Shown here in pieces: positions 43,878 through 51,344 of a stretch of DNA of 51,344 nucleotides. Positions within the stretch are counted from its first letter, which is position 1; each line of letters opens with the position of its first letter. Made by a program: the position numbers and the translations under genes. Under the pieces are notes generated by a model that was not told where the DNA came from, searched no databases, and worked only from the letters and a program-made list of their open reading frames with translations. The stretch lies in the NCBI GenBank assembly GCA_020848835.1, contig JADLHJ010000097.1, positions 1 to 51,344 on the forward strand, in the 5' to 3' direction. Source of the DNA: Candidatus Hydrogenedentota bacterium. Its GTDB lineage: Bacteria > Hydrogenedentota > Hydrogenedentia > Hydrogenedentales > SLHB01.

Positions 43878-44138
43878 TTACACGGGAACGATTTCCACGC
43901 GGGGCGCGTAGCCGAGTTTGTGGAGGAGTTCTTCGCAATCTTCCCATGCGAGGCCAAATGCGCGTACATCGGCTACGCCGATACGGGCAATTACATCGGA
44001 GAGGGTTGCCGTGTCGTCGCTTAGAAGATCAGCATCGAGTAATGCGCGCTCCGCCCAATCGACAAGTGTGTCGAGTGTAATCTCGTGATGAAGATAAGCG
44101 GCGAGTTTTTCCGCGGCAATTTGCTTCGTGATCGTCAT
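43878..44138 (-). CDS. Conserved-looking small protein, second of a pair
   Basis: This 86-residue acidic, helical protein has no assigned function. The segments LVDWAERALLD, IARIGVADVRAFGLAWEDCEELLHKLGY look like a conserved soluble domain. AGGATT precedes the ATG and overlaps the stop of the 78-residue gene nine bases upstream, so the two are co-translated. Size and pairing resemble toxin-antitoxin modules, but no known toxin or antitoxin fold is recognised. Confidence 0.7.
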   Translation of the reverse strand: MTITKQIAAEKLAAYLHHEITLDTLVDWAERALLDADLLSDDTATLSDVIARIGVADVRAFGLAWEDCEELLHKLGYAPRVEIVPV

Positions 44139-44147
44139 GGCCTAATC

Positions 44148-44384
44148 CTACACCTTGCGGTGGCCTGTATCCACTGGGTACTTCTCGTGTATTTCAATCG
44201 ATTGACCGCGCTCGTCGTAGATTTCTTGCCAGAATCTGAGGGTATTTTCTATTGCATCCACTTCTTTCAAGTAACGCGCGGACCAACCCGATTTGCCGGG
44301 GACATCGAGCGAATAGAGTCTGCCTCCTCCGGGAAGGAATTGCCATTGTGAAAATTTTGCTTCGTTTTGTTCGCGGGTGCCCAT
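44148..44384 (-). CDS. Small unknown protein, first of a pair
   Basis: This 78-residue protein starts at MGTREQNE; a TTG 39 bases upstream is open but only one or two bases from an AAGGAG. The body (FSQWQFLPGGGRLYSLDV, GWSARYLKEVDA, RFWQEIYDERGQ, EIHEKYPVDTGH) is rich in aromatic and charged residues and looks like a folded conserved domain. The function is unknown. It is followed directly by the 86-residue gene. Confidence 0.62.
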   Translation of the reverse strand: MGTREQNEAKFSQWQFLPGGGRLYSLDVPGKSGWSARYLKEVDAIENTLRFWQEIYDERGQSIEIHEKYPVDTGHRKV

Positions 44385-44506
44385 TTGGCAGTGAGTGTGT
44401 ACTGCGCACCATAAAGTGCGCAAACTCCTTCTAATTAAATGTCACCGTATTGTACTTCCAGAACTCTCACGGATCGCACGGAGCCAATCGTCCACCAGGC
44501 GGCGAT

Positions 44507-45142
44507 CTAATAAAAGTCTTCCATAAACTGGTGGGACAGCTCGGCGACGGTGCGGGTCATGGGGAACTCTTGCTGGTAACGGAGGTAGCCGATGTGGCCG
44601 TCGGAGTAGAGGATGTTTCCGCCCGACGACCCGCTGGTGGTTTCGGTGGGAACGGTGGATAGAAACTCCCAAGCCAGCGGGTAGGACGACGAATCGACGA
44701 TCTCCGCCGATTTCAAGCTGTACTGGTTGTGGTCCTCGTCGTAGGCCTTCAAGGAGCCGTCGGGATCGTATTCGAGCGGGGCGGAATTGGCCGGGTTCAA
44801 AAGCGTGTGGTAGTAGGCCCTGAACTCGGCGTCGCTCGTGACGATGTAGAGCATTTCGCTCACGAGCATGTTGTCGCCCTTTCCGATGTCGAGTGTTTGG
44901 CGGAAGGCTTCTCGCGCCTGTTCGCGCGTTTTGGGCGTGGGTTTGCCGGGACGGGCTGCATTTGCACCGTCGGCAAATTTGCCGATGGCCTGCTGGCGGA
45001 ATGCCTCTTTGCCCGCGACTTCTTTTGCTTTACGCATCGCCTTGGAGAGCGTGGGCAGGTACAGCGCCATGAGGATAAGGATGATGGCGAGGACGACGAG
45101 GGTCTCGACAAGAGAGAAGCCTTGCTTTGCACGGCGTTTCAT
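44507..45142 (-). CDS. Prepilin-type pseudopilin
   Basis: This 211-residue protein starts at MKRRAKQ, with AGGAGG eight bases upstream; the longer frame would read through a palindromic repeat. The prepilin peptidase site is KQGFSLVETLVVLAI, with cleavage after Gly8 and the conserved Glu5 of the mature chain, followed by the hydrophobic helix. Near the C-terminus NILYSDGHIGYL resembles the SDGH motif of planctomycete-type pseudopilins (DUF1559 relatives). It would be assembled by a type II secretion or pilus machine such as that implied by the GspF-like gene. Confidence 0.88.
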   Translation of the reverse strand: MKRRAKQGFSLVETLVVLAIILILMALYLPTLSKAMRKAKEVAGKEAFRQQAIGKFADGANAARPGKPTPKTREQAREAFRQTLDIGKGDNMLVSEMLYIVTSDAEFRAYYHTLLNPANSAPLEYDPDGSLKAYDEDHNQYSLKSAEIVDSSSYPLAWEFLSTVPTETTSGSSGGNILYSDGHIGYLRYQQEFPMTRTVAELSHQFMEDFY

Positions 45143-45175
45143 TGTTGGCCCTCCTATGTACTCGCATGCAAGAAC

Positions 45176-45290
45176 CACGACCCGGTTCGTAGTTCCGCCT
45201 TCAGGCGGTCTTCGCCCAGCACCATCCTGCTCGTCGCGCGCGACACAATCTCCAGTCCCACGACCGCGGAAACGCGGAACCAAAAACCTA
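45176..45290. repeat. Palindrome-containing dispersed-type intergenic element
   Basis: The stretch upstream of the pseudopilin contains CCGCC-TTCA-GGCGG (45195-45208) next to GGTTCGTAGTTCCGCCTTCA. Sequence of this kind translates as VVPPSGGL-type peptides and recurs between genes in related genomes. Edges are approximate. Confidence 0.4.
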
Positions 45291-45307
45291 ATCGCGGAAC
45301 TCCAATG

Positions 45308-45568
45308 CTACAGCGAAACGATGCCTTCGATGGCCAGGACGCGCTCGTATATCGCCATGACCTGGTCCGAGGATTGGAAGTGTCCTTTGTACGTAAGCGA
45401 CACGAAACGGCCATTCGCGGAGGGGCGCGTGAAAAACTGCACGCCCTCGAAATGGCTTTCCAATTCGACCAGTTTGTCCTTCGGTACGATAAATTTAAAC
45501 AGGTAATCGCCGGGCCATTCGTGGCCGCTATCGATCAAGGCATGTAGCCTAACCAGTTTGTCTGACAA
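45308..45568 (-). CDS. DUF493 (YbeD-like) protein
   Basis: This 86-residue protein of the DUF493/YbeD family has an alpha-beta ACT-like fold as known from YbeD. Family marks are YLFKFIVPKD, the central SANGRFVSLT and the end VMAIYERVLAIEGIVSLL-like segment. It starts with TTG, preceded by TAGGA at about eight bases. It may sense or bind a small ligand; its role is unknown. It is divergent from trpS, 131 bases away. Confidence 0.85.
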   Translation of the reverse strand: MSDKLVRLHALIDSGHEWPGDYLFKFIVPKDKLVELESHFEGVQFFTRPSANGRFVSLTYKGHFQSSDQVMAIYERVLAIEGIVSL

Positions 45569-45699
45569 CGTTCTATCCTAATTATGGCCCGCAAGGGGCC
45601 AGGCGATCATTGGAATGCGAAGGCCTTGATTCGGTAGGCTATGCGTTTCCGCGCCTTCACTGAGCATACGCACAATTAACAAGTAAATAAAGGCGATCC

Positions 45700-46758
45700 A
45701 TGTCACAAAAGCAGGAAATCATTCTCTCCGGTATCCGGCCGACGGGCCGGTTGCATTACGGCAATTACTTTGGCGCGGTGAAGGCGTTTCTGGAGCTTCA
45801 GGAAAAGGGGCACCGCTGCTACTACTTTATAGCCGACTACCATGCGCTGACGACGATCACCGAGCGCGTGGATTTCTACCGGCAGACGATCGACATGCTG
45901 CGGACCTACGTGGCGTGCGGGCTGGACCCGGTGAAGTCGGTGATCTACCGACAGAGCGATCTGCCCTGCACGGCGGAGTTGAACCTGCTGCTGGGGATGA
46001 TCACAAACATTGGGTTCCTGGAGCGCGGCACGACCTATAAAGACAAGATGACGAAGCTGGCCGCGAACGAAAATATGGAAGGCAATCCGCTGTCGTTTGG
46101 GTTGCTGGGGTATCCCGTGTTGATGGCCTCGGACATTTTGATTGTGCGGGCAAACACGGTGCCGGTGGGCGACGATCAGCGGCAGCACGTCGAAATGGCC
46201 ATGGACATCGCGCAAAAGTTTAACTCGCGTTTCGGCGAGACGCTTACGATCCCGAAGGCGGTGTCGCGCAACGCGCTGCGGTTACCGGGTCTCGATGGCG
46301 CGGCGAAGATGGGCAAGAGCGATAACAACACGCTGGACTTGCTGGACGATCCGGCGACGGTGTTAAAGAAAATAAAGGGCGTGCAAACGACGACGGATCC
46401 CGGGCCGTTGGGGACGGATTCGGACGAGCCGGAGGACGTGATTCCGTTGCTGCCGCACAGCCTTGGCGCGCTGTATCGGCTGCTGCATTTGCTCGCGCCT
46501 AAGGACGTGTATCTCGATTTTGTGGGTAAGTATCGCCGCGGCGAGAAATTTTATGGCACGTTAAAGACAACGCTTGCGGAGCATGTGTCGAAGTTCAATG
46601 CGCCGATCATCGAGCGATTTAATGCTGCGGGCAACGACGAAGAATCGGTCAAGGAATTCTTGCGCGAGAATGCGAAGAAGGTGACACCCGTAGCGTTGGA
46701 GACGGTCGAGGCGGTGCGACAGGCGATGGGGATCGGGCACAGCTTATATCGTGCGTAA
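45700..46758 (+). CDS. trpS: Tryptophanyl-tRNA synthetase
   Basis: This 352-residue class I synthetase charges tRNA-Trp. The HIGH-type motif is in TGRLHYGNYFG near residue 11, the KMSKS-type motif is KMGKSDNN near 205, and the ADYHA and GDDQRQHVEMA segments are typical. AAAGGCG precedes the ATG. It stands alone on the plus strand among minus-strand genes and converges on the O-antigen ligase-like gene six bases away. Confidence 0.97.
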   Translation: MSQKQEIILSGIRPTGRLHYGNYFGAVKAFLELQEKGHRCYYFIADYHALTTITERVDFYRQTIDMLRTYVACGLDPVKSVIYRQSDLPCTAELNLLLGMITNIGFLERGTTYKDKMTKLAANENMEGNPLSFGLLGYPVLMASDILIVRANTVPVGDDQRQHVEMAMDIAQKFNSRFGETLTIPKAVSRNALRLPGLDGAAKMGKSDNNTLDLLDDPATVLKKIKGVQTTTDPGPLGTDSDEPEDVIPLLPHSLGALYRLLHLLAPKDVYLDFVGKYRRGEKFYGTLKTTLAEHVSKFNAPIIERFNAAGNDEESVKEFLRENAKKVTPVALETVEAVRQAMGIGHSLYRA

Positions 46759-46764
46759 ACGCGA

Positions 46765-48252
46765 TTACGCCGGCAAGGGTCTCGGCGCGGGTTGCGCGGC
46801 TACGGCACGTTGAAGTTCCTTGCGTTGTTTCTCGCGGACGTATTCTTCGATGGCGAGAGCGCGGACAACCACGGCAAGTGCCACGAGGAACCAGTAGGGT
46901 TCCATGATGCGTACGATGATAAAGCTCACCGTACCGAGCGAGTGGATGGTGAGTGCTAACGTTCCGGCGAAAATACCGATGCTGATTCCCTTGCCAAACC
47001 AGTTGCCTGCGAAGCGATAGGCTTCGCGCGTCGTCTTTAATAATCTTAGCTGCAAGAATACAAACGCCACGCACCCGATTACACCGGTCTCGATCAGTAC
47101 GCGCGCGTATTGACTGTCAAGCACGCGGTCCCACGAAACCCCGCCGCCCATCCAAGGCCACACGTGCAGGTTGTACCACACTTTTTTCCAGACGTAGAGA
47201 CGTTCGCCGGTGGACTTGTCCACCTGCACGCCGGTTTGGTATCCGGCGACGGTTACGTCGGTGCCATCACCGCGTTGGAATGTGTAGTTGACGCGGTCCT
47301 GAACGTCTTCCGGCATGATGAAGGGGGAAATGACCAGGATGAGCGCGACGGCCGCGACAGTGGTGTAGTGCCGCGCGGATACGCCGAGCGCGAGCGCCCC
47401 CACGATAAAAGCGAGATATGACGCGCGCGAGAGCGTAAACAGGAAGGGCAGGAAGGCCATCGTAATCAGCGCGAGCAGTATGAGACGTTGGCGCTTCATT
47501 TTTGCCTGCGAATACAGACCGCCGGCGATACACATCACGAGTACAAGATAGCCGCCAAGCGTGTTGGGTTCGGTGCCGCCCTGTTCGAAGGGCGCGCTGA
47601 CGCGTTCCATGCCCGAGAAAAATCGCGAGTACATCCCGTACAGGGCGACGACCATCGCGACGGCGAAGAAGAGATAGATCTGCTGTCGTACCTGTTTCAT
47701 GCTGCGTATCGCGTTACCAACGAGCACGAATATCATGTAGAACTCGGCCATCTTGAGAAGCGTGAAGAATGCTTCGTGCGTGTCGAACAGGGGCAACGCG
47801 CGCTGGTATGCAAACATGCTCGACAGCAGGCAAACGCCGTAATAAATAGTAATGCCGGAGTTGATGGGATTTGGAAGCCATAACGACTGGCGCCCTTCGA
47901 ACGCGCATTTCACGAGCACGCCGACGAACACGACAATGATTAGGCCGTCGTTATAGCGAACGTTGAGCGCGCGGTTACCGATACCGACTTTACCCGCGTC
48001 GATCTCCGGCGAGAGCAGCATCGCGATCACGAGAAAGAAAACGCCGACATCGACGCGGAGAATCGTGAAGCCGAAGATGATTGCGCTGACACCCAGGGAA
48101 ACGGTCAACGCAATGTTTTGGAAGTAGCTGTGAATGATCAGCAGCGCGACCGCGGACACGAGCATGATCGCCGCGAAGAACGGGAATTCGAGGCGGCTTT
48201 CGGCGGTTTCACCGCGGCCGATCTGGTAGTCGGTATTCCGGAAGTTCAGCAT
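46765..48252 (-). CDS. O-antigen ligase-like membrane protein
   Basis: This 495-residue multi-pass protein of the Wzy/WaaL family has about eleven hydrophobic segments, a large periplasmic loop at about 310-380 ending in NLHVWPWMGGGVSWDRVLDS, and a basic cytoplasmic tail. It is the third gene of the secretin-kinase-ligase series, 29 bases after the kinase. It is distinct in sequence from the similar gene at 35.3 kb, so two polymerases or ligases act in this cell. Confidence 0.85.
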   Translation of the reverse strand: MLNFRNTDYQIGRGETAESRLEFPFFAAIMLVSAVALLIIHSYFQNIALTVSLGVSAIIFGFTILRVDVGVFFLVIAMLLSPEIDAGKVGIGNRALNVRYNDGLIIVVFVGVLVKCAFEGRQSLWLPNPINSGITIYYGVCLLSSMFAYQRALPLFDTHEAFFTLLKMAEFYMIFVLVGNAIRSMKQVRQQIYLFFAVAMVVALYGMYSRFFSGMERVSAPFEQGGTEPNTLGGYLVLVMCIAGGLYSQAKMKRQRLILLALITMAFLPFLFTLSRASYLAFIVGALALGVSARHYTTVAAVALILVISPFIMPEDVQDRVNYTFQRGDGTDVTVAGYQTGVQVDKSTGERLYVWKKVWYNLHVWPWMGGGVSWDRVLDSQYARVLIETGVIGCVAFVFLQLRLLKTTREAYRFAGNWFGKGISIGIFAGTLALTIHSLGTVSFIIVRIMEPYWFLVALAVVVRALAIEEYVREKQRKELQRAVAAQPAPRPLPA

Positions 48253-48281
48253 GTGCGCTCTACGCGGTGCCTGAATCTACG

Positions 48282-50531
48282 CTATTGGAAATGGAACCAG
48301 CGTTTCTTGCGGCGGGAGTCGCTGTCGTCATAGTAGTAGTAATAATAGTAGTAGTGACGTCGCGTGGCTTCCAGGCCGTTCAGCACGACGCCGGCAAGTT
48401 GCGCGCGGGCGCTATCGAGCAATTTCTTGCCGCGGATAACGGTCTCGCGGCGCGCGTATTTCACGGAGAGCACGAGCACGCAGGCGTCCACTTCCGTAGC
48501 GAGCAGCACGGGGTCCGTCACGACGAGCATCGATGGCGCATCGCAGATGACGAGATCGAATTCGCTTTCGAGTTGCGCCATCAATTTGCGCATGCGATCA
48601 GAACCAATCAATTCCGAGGGATTCGGCGGCACGCGTCCGCTCGATACGATCCAGAGGTTGTCCACACGCGTAGGACGAATGACGCTGTGCACGTCGTAGC
48701 CTTCGCGCAACACGTCCGCGAGACCCGGGCCGCGTTCGGTTTTCAGTACGTGGTGCACGTGCGGGCGGCGAAGGTCCGTGTCAAGAATGAGCACGCGCAT
48801 GCCGCTGTCCGCAAAGGTCACAGCCATATTCACCGCGGTAGTGGTTTTGCCTTCGCCGGGCACCGCGCTGGTCACCATGATGCTCTTCGGTTTCAGGTGC
48901 AGCGTCGAGAGCTGCAGGTTCGTGCGCAGCGTGCGGTAGGCTTCGGAGATTGGCGACTTCGGATAGTTCTGCGTGACGATGCACGCGTCCACTTCGCTGC
49001 CGTCGGTGAGCGGGACATAGTCGCCGCGATATTTGCCGCGGGCGCGGCCGAAGCGCATCTGCGGGATCGTGCCGATCACGTCAAGGCCGAGATATTCGGA
49101 TACGTCTTCAATGCTGCGGATCGAAGTGTCGCTCAATTCAAACATGACCGCGAGAATGAAGCCGACAACGAGGCCGATGAACGCGCCGATCACAAAACTG
49201 AACCACGGCTTCACCTGGCGGCTCGACGGCACTTCCGCGCTGGAGGCCATGTCCTGGCGATCAACGGAACCCTGCTCCTGGCGCAGGCCCGTGGCGATCT
49301 GGAATTCCTTGTCGAGCAGGTTCGTCAATTGGATGCGCAACTGGTCGGTTTGACGGACGAGGTTTTGATACTCCTTGTCCTTTGCCGCGAGATCGGGGAG
49401 CATCGTTTCGAGCTCGTTGATCAGCTTGCGATTGGTCGCCGCCTGGATATCCATCTTCGTCAGTTGCAGTTGAAGGCCGAGATATTGCTCGCGAAGGCTG
49501 CGGCGATCTTCGAGCACGCTGCGTCCGCCGGAAGTGCCCGAGTCCAATTCTTTCATCGCCAGAAGTATGGCCTGTTCCTTTTCTTCGATTTGGGCCTCGA
49601 TGTCGGCAAGCGGACCTTGGCCGGGTTGCCAAACTACGCCAAGCTGAATGCGTTGCGTGTGAAGTTCGACGAGTTGATCGCGCAGTGTGGAAACGACCGT
49701 GTCTGGAATTTCGCCAATCGACAGCGGCAGCGTTTCGTTTTTCGAAATAAGCTGCTCTTCGATATTCGACATCTGCGCCTTGGTTTCTTCCTGCGTAGTG
49801 TCGGAGTTGATGATCTCCTGTGTCAGCTTCTGCATCTGTTCCGTCACCTGGTCCTTGGTGCGGAATCCCATGTCTTTGCGGAACTGCCACAGCGCGTTGT
49901 CCGCCTTGTCGAGTTCGGCGCGGATGGTGTCGAGTTTCGAGACAACGAAGCGGTGTGTGTCTTCTTCTTCTTCGTTGAGGAACTGGCGGTTGCGATCGAT
50001 GAAGACGCGCGCGGCGAGCTCGGCCATGCGTTTTGCGGCGTCCGCGTTGTCGGCGTGCGCTGTGATGTGAATGGTCCCGGAGTCGATTACCGGTTCAATC
50101 GTCAGGCGCGTTTCGATCTCCGCCACTTTCGCCGCGAACTCCTCCGGCGTCGCCACCATCGCGAATTCGCGTCCCTCCGCGATGTCTTGCTGAATAAGCG
50201 CGTTGGTCAGATCTTCTACCACGCCCCGCCGGCTGACGCGTTCTACGATCGCCTGCGGGGACGAGGGAAACAGCGGCTTGCTGCCAACGTCGCGCAGCAG
50301 CTCGCGCTCCCAAGGCGATTGACGCACGGTCAGTTTTGCGGAGCCTACGAACTGCGGGCGCATCTTGAACACGAGCATGCCGTAGATGCCATAGCCAATC
50401 GACGCGACCAGCGTGATGATCGCGATCATTTTCCAGCGGCGCAACGCAACGTTGATGACAAAGCGGAACTGGTTGTCGCGCGTTGCCGATTGGTTGGCTG
50501 CCTGGTCGAGGGCTGCGGTTTCAGTCGCCAT
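48282..50531 (-). CDS. Wzc-like polysaccharide co-polymerase/tyrosine autokinase
   Basis: This 749-residue BY-kinase starts at MATETAAL. The N-terminal Wzz domain has membrane helices at about 35-55 and 430-455 around a long periplasmic coiled-coil region. The cytoplasmic kinase has Walker A VPGEGKTTT (Lys562), Walker A' VLILDTDLRRP and Walker B LVICDAPS. The C-terminus carries eight consecutive tyrosines (codons 48330-48353), followed by a DDSDSRRKKRW tail, the expected autophosphorylation cluster. It controls chain length and export of exopolysaccharide. Its start is seven bases after the secretin stop. Confidence 0.93.
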   Translation of the reverse strand: MATETAALDQAANQSATRDNQFRFVINVALRRWKMIAIITLVASIGYGIYGMLVFKMRPQFVGSAKLTVRQSPWERELLRDVGSKPLFPSSPQAIVERVSRRGVVEDLTNALIQQDIAEGREFAMVATPEEFAAKVAEIETRLTIEPVIDSGTIHITAHADNADAAKRMAELAARVFIDRNRQFLNEEEEDTHRFVVSKLDTIRAELDKADNALWQFRKDMGFRTKDQVTEQMQKLTQEIINSDTTQEETKAQMSNIEEQLISKNETLPLSIGEIPDTVVSTLRDQLVELHTQRIQLGVVWQPGQGPLADIEAQIEEKEQAILLAMKELDSGTSGGRSVLEDRRSLREQYLGLQLQLTKMDIQAATNRKLINELETMLPDLAAKDKEYQNLVRQTDQLRIQLTNLLDKEFQIATGLRQEQGSVDRQDMASSAEVPSSRQVKPWFSFVIGAFIGLVVGFILAVMFELSDTSIRSIEDVSEYLGLDVIGTIPQMRFGRARGKYRGDYVPLTDGSEVDACIVTQNYPKSPISEAYRTLRTNLQLSTLHLKPKSIMVTSAVPGEGKTTTAVNMAVTFADSGMRVLILDTDLRRPHVHHVLKTERGPGLADVLREGYDVHSVIRPTRVDNLWIVSSGRVPPNPSELIGSDRMRKLMAQLESEFDLVICDAPSMLVVTDPVLLATEVDACVLVLSVKYARRETVIRGKKLLDSARAQLAGVVLNGLEATRRHYYYYYYYYDDSDSRRKKRWFHFQ

Positions 50532-50538
50532 GCGGGTG

Positions 50539-51344
50539 TTAGTCTCTGCGCGCCTCGTTCTGGGCGAGCGGCACGCCAATGGCCGGCCCTACAATTTCCG
50601 AATTCTTCGTCACATCGAGCATGCGGTCCCAAGTCACGGTTTCCGGCGTGTCGTGCACTGTCGGCGTGAGAAAGACCATGAGTTCGGTTTGCGCGCGCGA
50701 CTTCTCTTTATGCTTGAACAAGTTTCCGACGAGCGGCAGGTTGCCGACGCCGGGCACTTTCTGCTCCACGTTGCGCAGATCGTTGCGGTAGATGCCGCCG
50801 ACGACGAGCGTCTGTCCGTCGCGCACATTCGACTCGCCACGGTAGCTGCGCACGGAACGGATTGGCACGCCGTTGTTGGAACCCGCGGGGAAGGACACCT
50901 CGGGCTCAAATTCCAGTTTCACGTAGCGGCCTTCGTCATCGCGAAACACATGCGGCGTCACAACCATCTTGATTCCCAAGTCCATGAATCGCGTCGAGAA
51001 ATTTGAACGGCCCGAGACTTCCGTGCCGAATTCGGTGTACGGAAATTCATCCGTCATTTTAATCTCTGCCTCGCGATGGTTCACGGTCAAAATATTCGGG
51101 TTCGCCAGCATCTCCGCTTTGTCGTCCGCGACCAGCGCATCAATGAGAAGGCCGAGATCGATGTGTTCGTTCAACAGGCCCATGAAAAGCTGGCCGGTCT
51201 TCGCAATGTTCACAGGAATTTGGACGCGGCGATCAAAAGATGGCTCGTCCAGGAACCGGCGTGTCAGGCTGTCGAAGCCGCCATTGTTGCCGCCTTGCGT
51301 GCCAATGATTTCGTTGTTCAATGGCGACGCGGCGTTGCCCTTCA
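50539..51344 (-). CDS. Secretin (GspD/PilQ-type), 3' part
   Basis: This is the C-terminal 267 residues of a type II/III secretin; the 5' end lies beyond the window, and no true start is visible. The secretin domain is clear: LLIDALVADDKAEMLANPNI, then VPGVGNLPLVGNLFKHKEKSRAQTELMVFLTPTV. It forms an outer-membrane ring channel. The stop is seven bases from the BY-kinase start, so the secretin is probably co-transcribed with exopolysaccharide genes, although it may also serve the pseudopilin machine. Confidence 0.92.
   Translation of the reverse strand, partial: KGNAASPLNNEIIGTQGGNNGGFDSLTRRFLDEPSFDRRVQIPVNIAKTGQLFMGLLNEHIDLGLLIDALVADDKAEMLANPNILTVNHREAEIKMTDEFPYTEFGTEVSGRSNFSTRFMDLGIKMVVTPHVFRDDEGRYVKLEFEPEVSFPAGSNNGVPIRSVRSYRGESNVRDGQTLVVGGIYRNDLRNVEQKVPGVGNLPLVGNLFKHKEKSRAQTELMVFLTPTVHDTPETVTWDRMLDVTKNSEIVGPAIGVPLAQNEARRD

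Noticed and set aside
44194..44412. A 72-codon frame with AAGGAG 12 bases before its ATG, overlapping the 78-residue gene.
   Set aside because: The translation is Arg-rich without fold-like pattern. The other frame gives a protein-like sequence that joins the downstream partner.
48267..50669. An 800-codon open frame on the plus strand opposite the BY-kinase.
   Set aside because: The translation is His/Arg/Val-rich with no domain and is the mirror of the kinase gene. The minus-strand protein has full motifs.
1..51344. CRISPR arrays, rRNA operons and intact insertion sequences.
   Set aside because: No regularly spaced direct repeats, no rRNA-like stretches and no transposase-like protein were found.

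Overview
The window is about 51 kb of moderately GC-rich bacterial chromosome carrying about 46 genes. The organism has an outer membrane: it encodes an Mla-type lipid transporter, LptB with an LptC/LptA-like partner, a secretin and many lipoproteins. A PVC-type cytochrome/HEAT-repeat protein, large secreted sugar-active proteins, a prepilin-type protein with an SDGH motif and several families of dispersed palindromes suggest a Planctomycetota-, Lentisphaerota- or Hydrogenedentota-like lineage. That placement is inference from gene content. No rRNA gene, intact tRNA gene or CRISPR array was seen.

Layout. 0.2-4.3 kb: a secreted haem/HEAT protein and a phytanoyl-CoA dioxygenase-like oxygenase. 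4.6-10.1 kb (minus strand): ligA, a STAS-MlaE fusion, mlaF, mlaD and an auxiliary lipoprotein in tight operon order. 10.2-11.7 kb: a hybrid histidine kinase. 12.0-17.8 kb (plus): two exported carbohydrate-active proteins. 17.8-22.3 kb: an accessory island with a SET-domain gene coupled to a small unknown gene, then a phage head remnant (portal, prohead protease, two small membrane genes) ending in a LigD-phosphoesterase-like protein, with palindromic repeats between genes. 22.5-24.0 kb: a cupredoxin-like protein and an intradiol dioxygenase. 24.2-27.6 kb (plus): GspF/PilC-like protein, parvulin and argS. 27.5-34.3 kb (minus): M50-like and SprT-like peptidases, then lptB, a fused LptC/LptA-like lipoprotein, coaX, birA and nadC with overlapping or abutting ends. 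34.4-39.7 kb: metallophosphoesterase, O-antigen ligase/polymerase, flippase and initiating sugar transferase. 40-46.8 kb: CocE-like hydrolase, PLP decarboxylase, a pair of small unknown genes, a pseudopilin, a DUF493 protein and trpS. 46.8-51.3 kb: O-antigen ligase-like protein, BY-kinase and the 3' part of a secretin gene cut by the window edge.

How it works together. Two polysaccharide loci supply most parts of a Wzx/Wzy-type pathway: sugar transferase, flippase, two polymerase/ligase proteins and a Wzc-like kinase. The secretin lies directly upstream of the kinase. The Lpt and Mla genes maintain the outer membrane. The most unusual material is the 18-22 kb island, the kinase with eight consecutive C-terminal tyrosines, the fused LptC/LptA-like lipoprotein, a CocE homologue whose nucleophile position is alanine, and at least five kinds of palindromic intergenic element.
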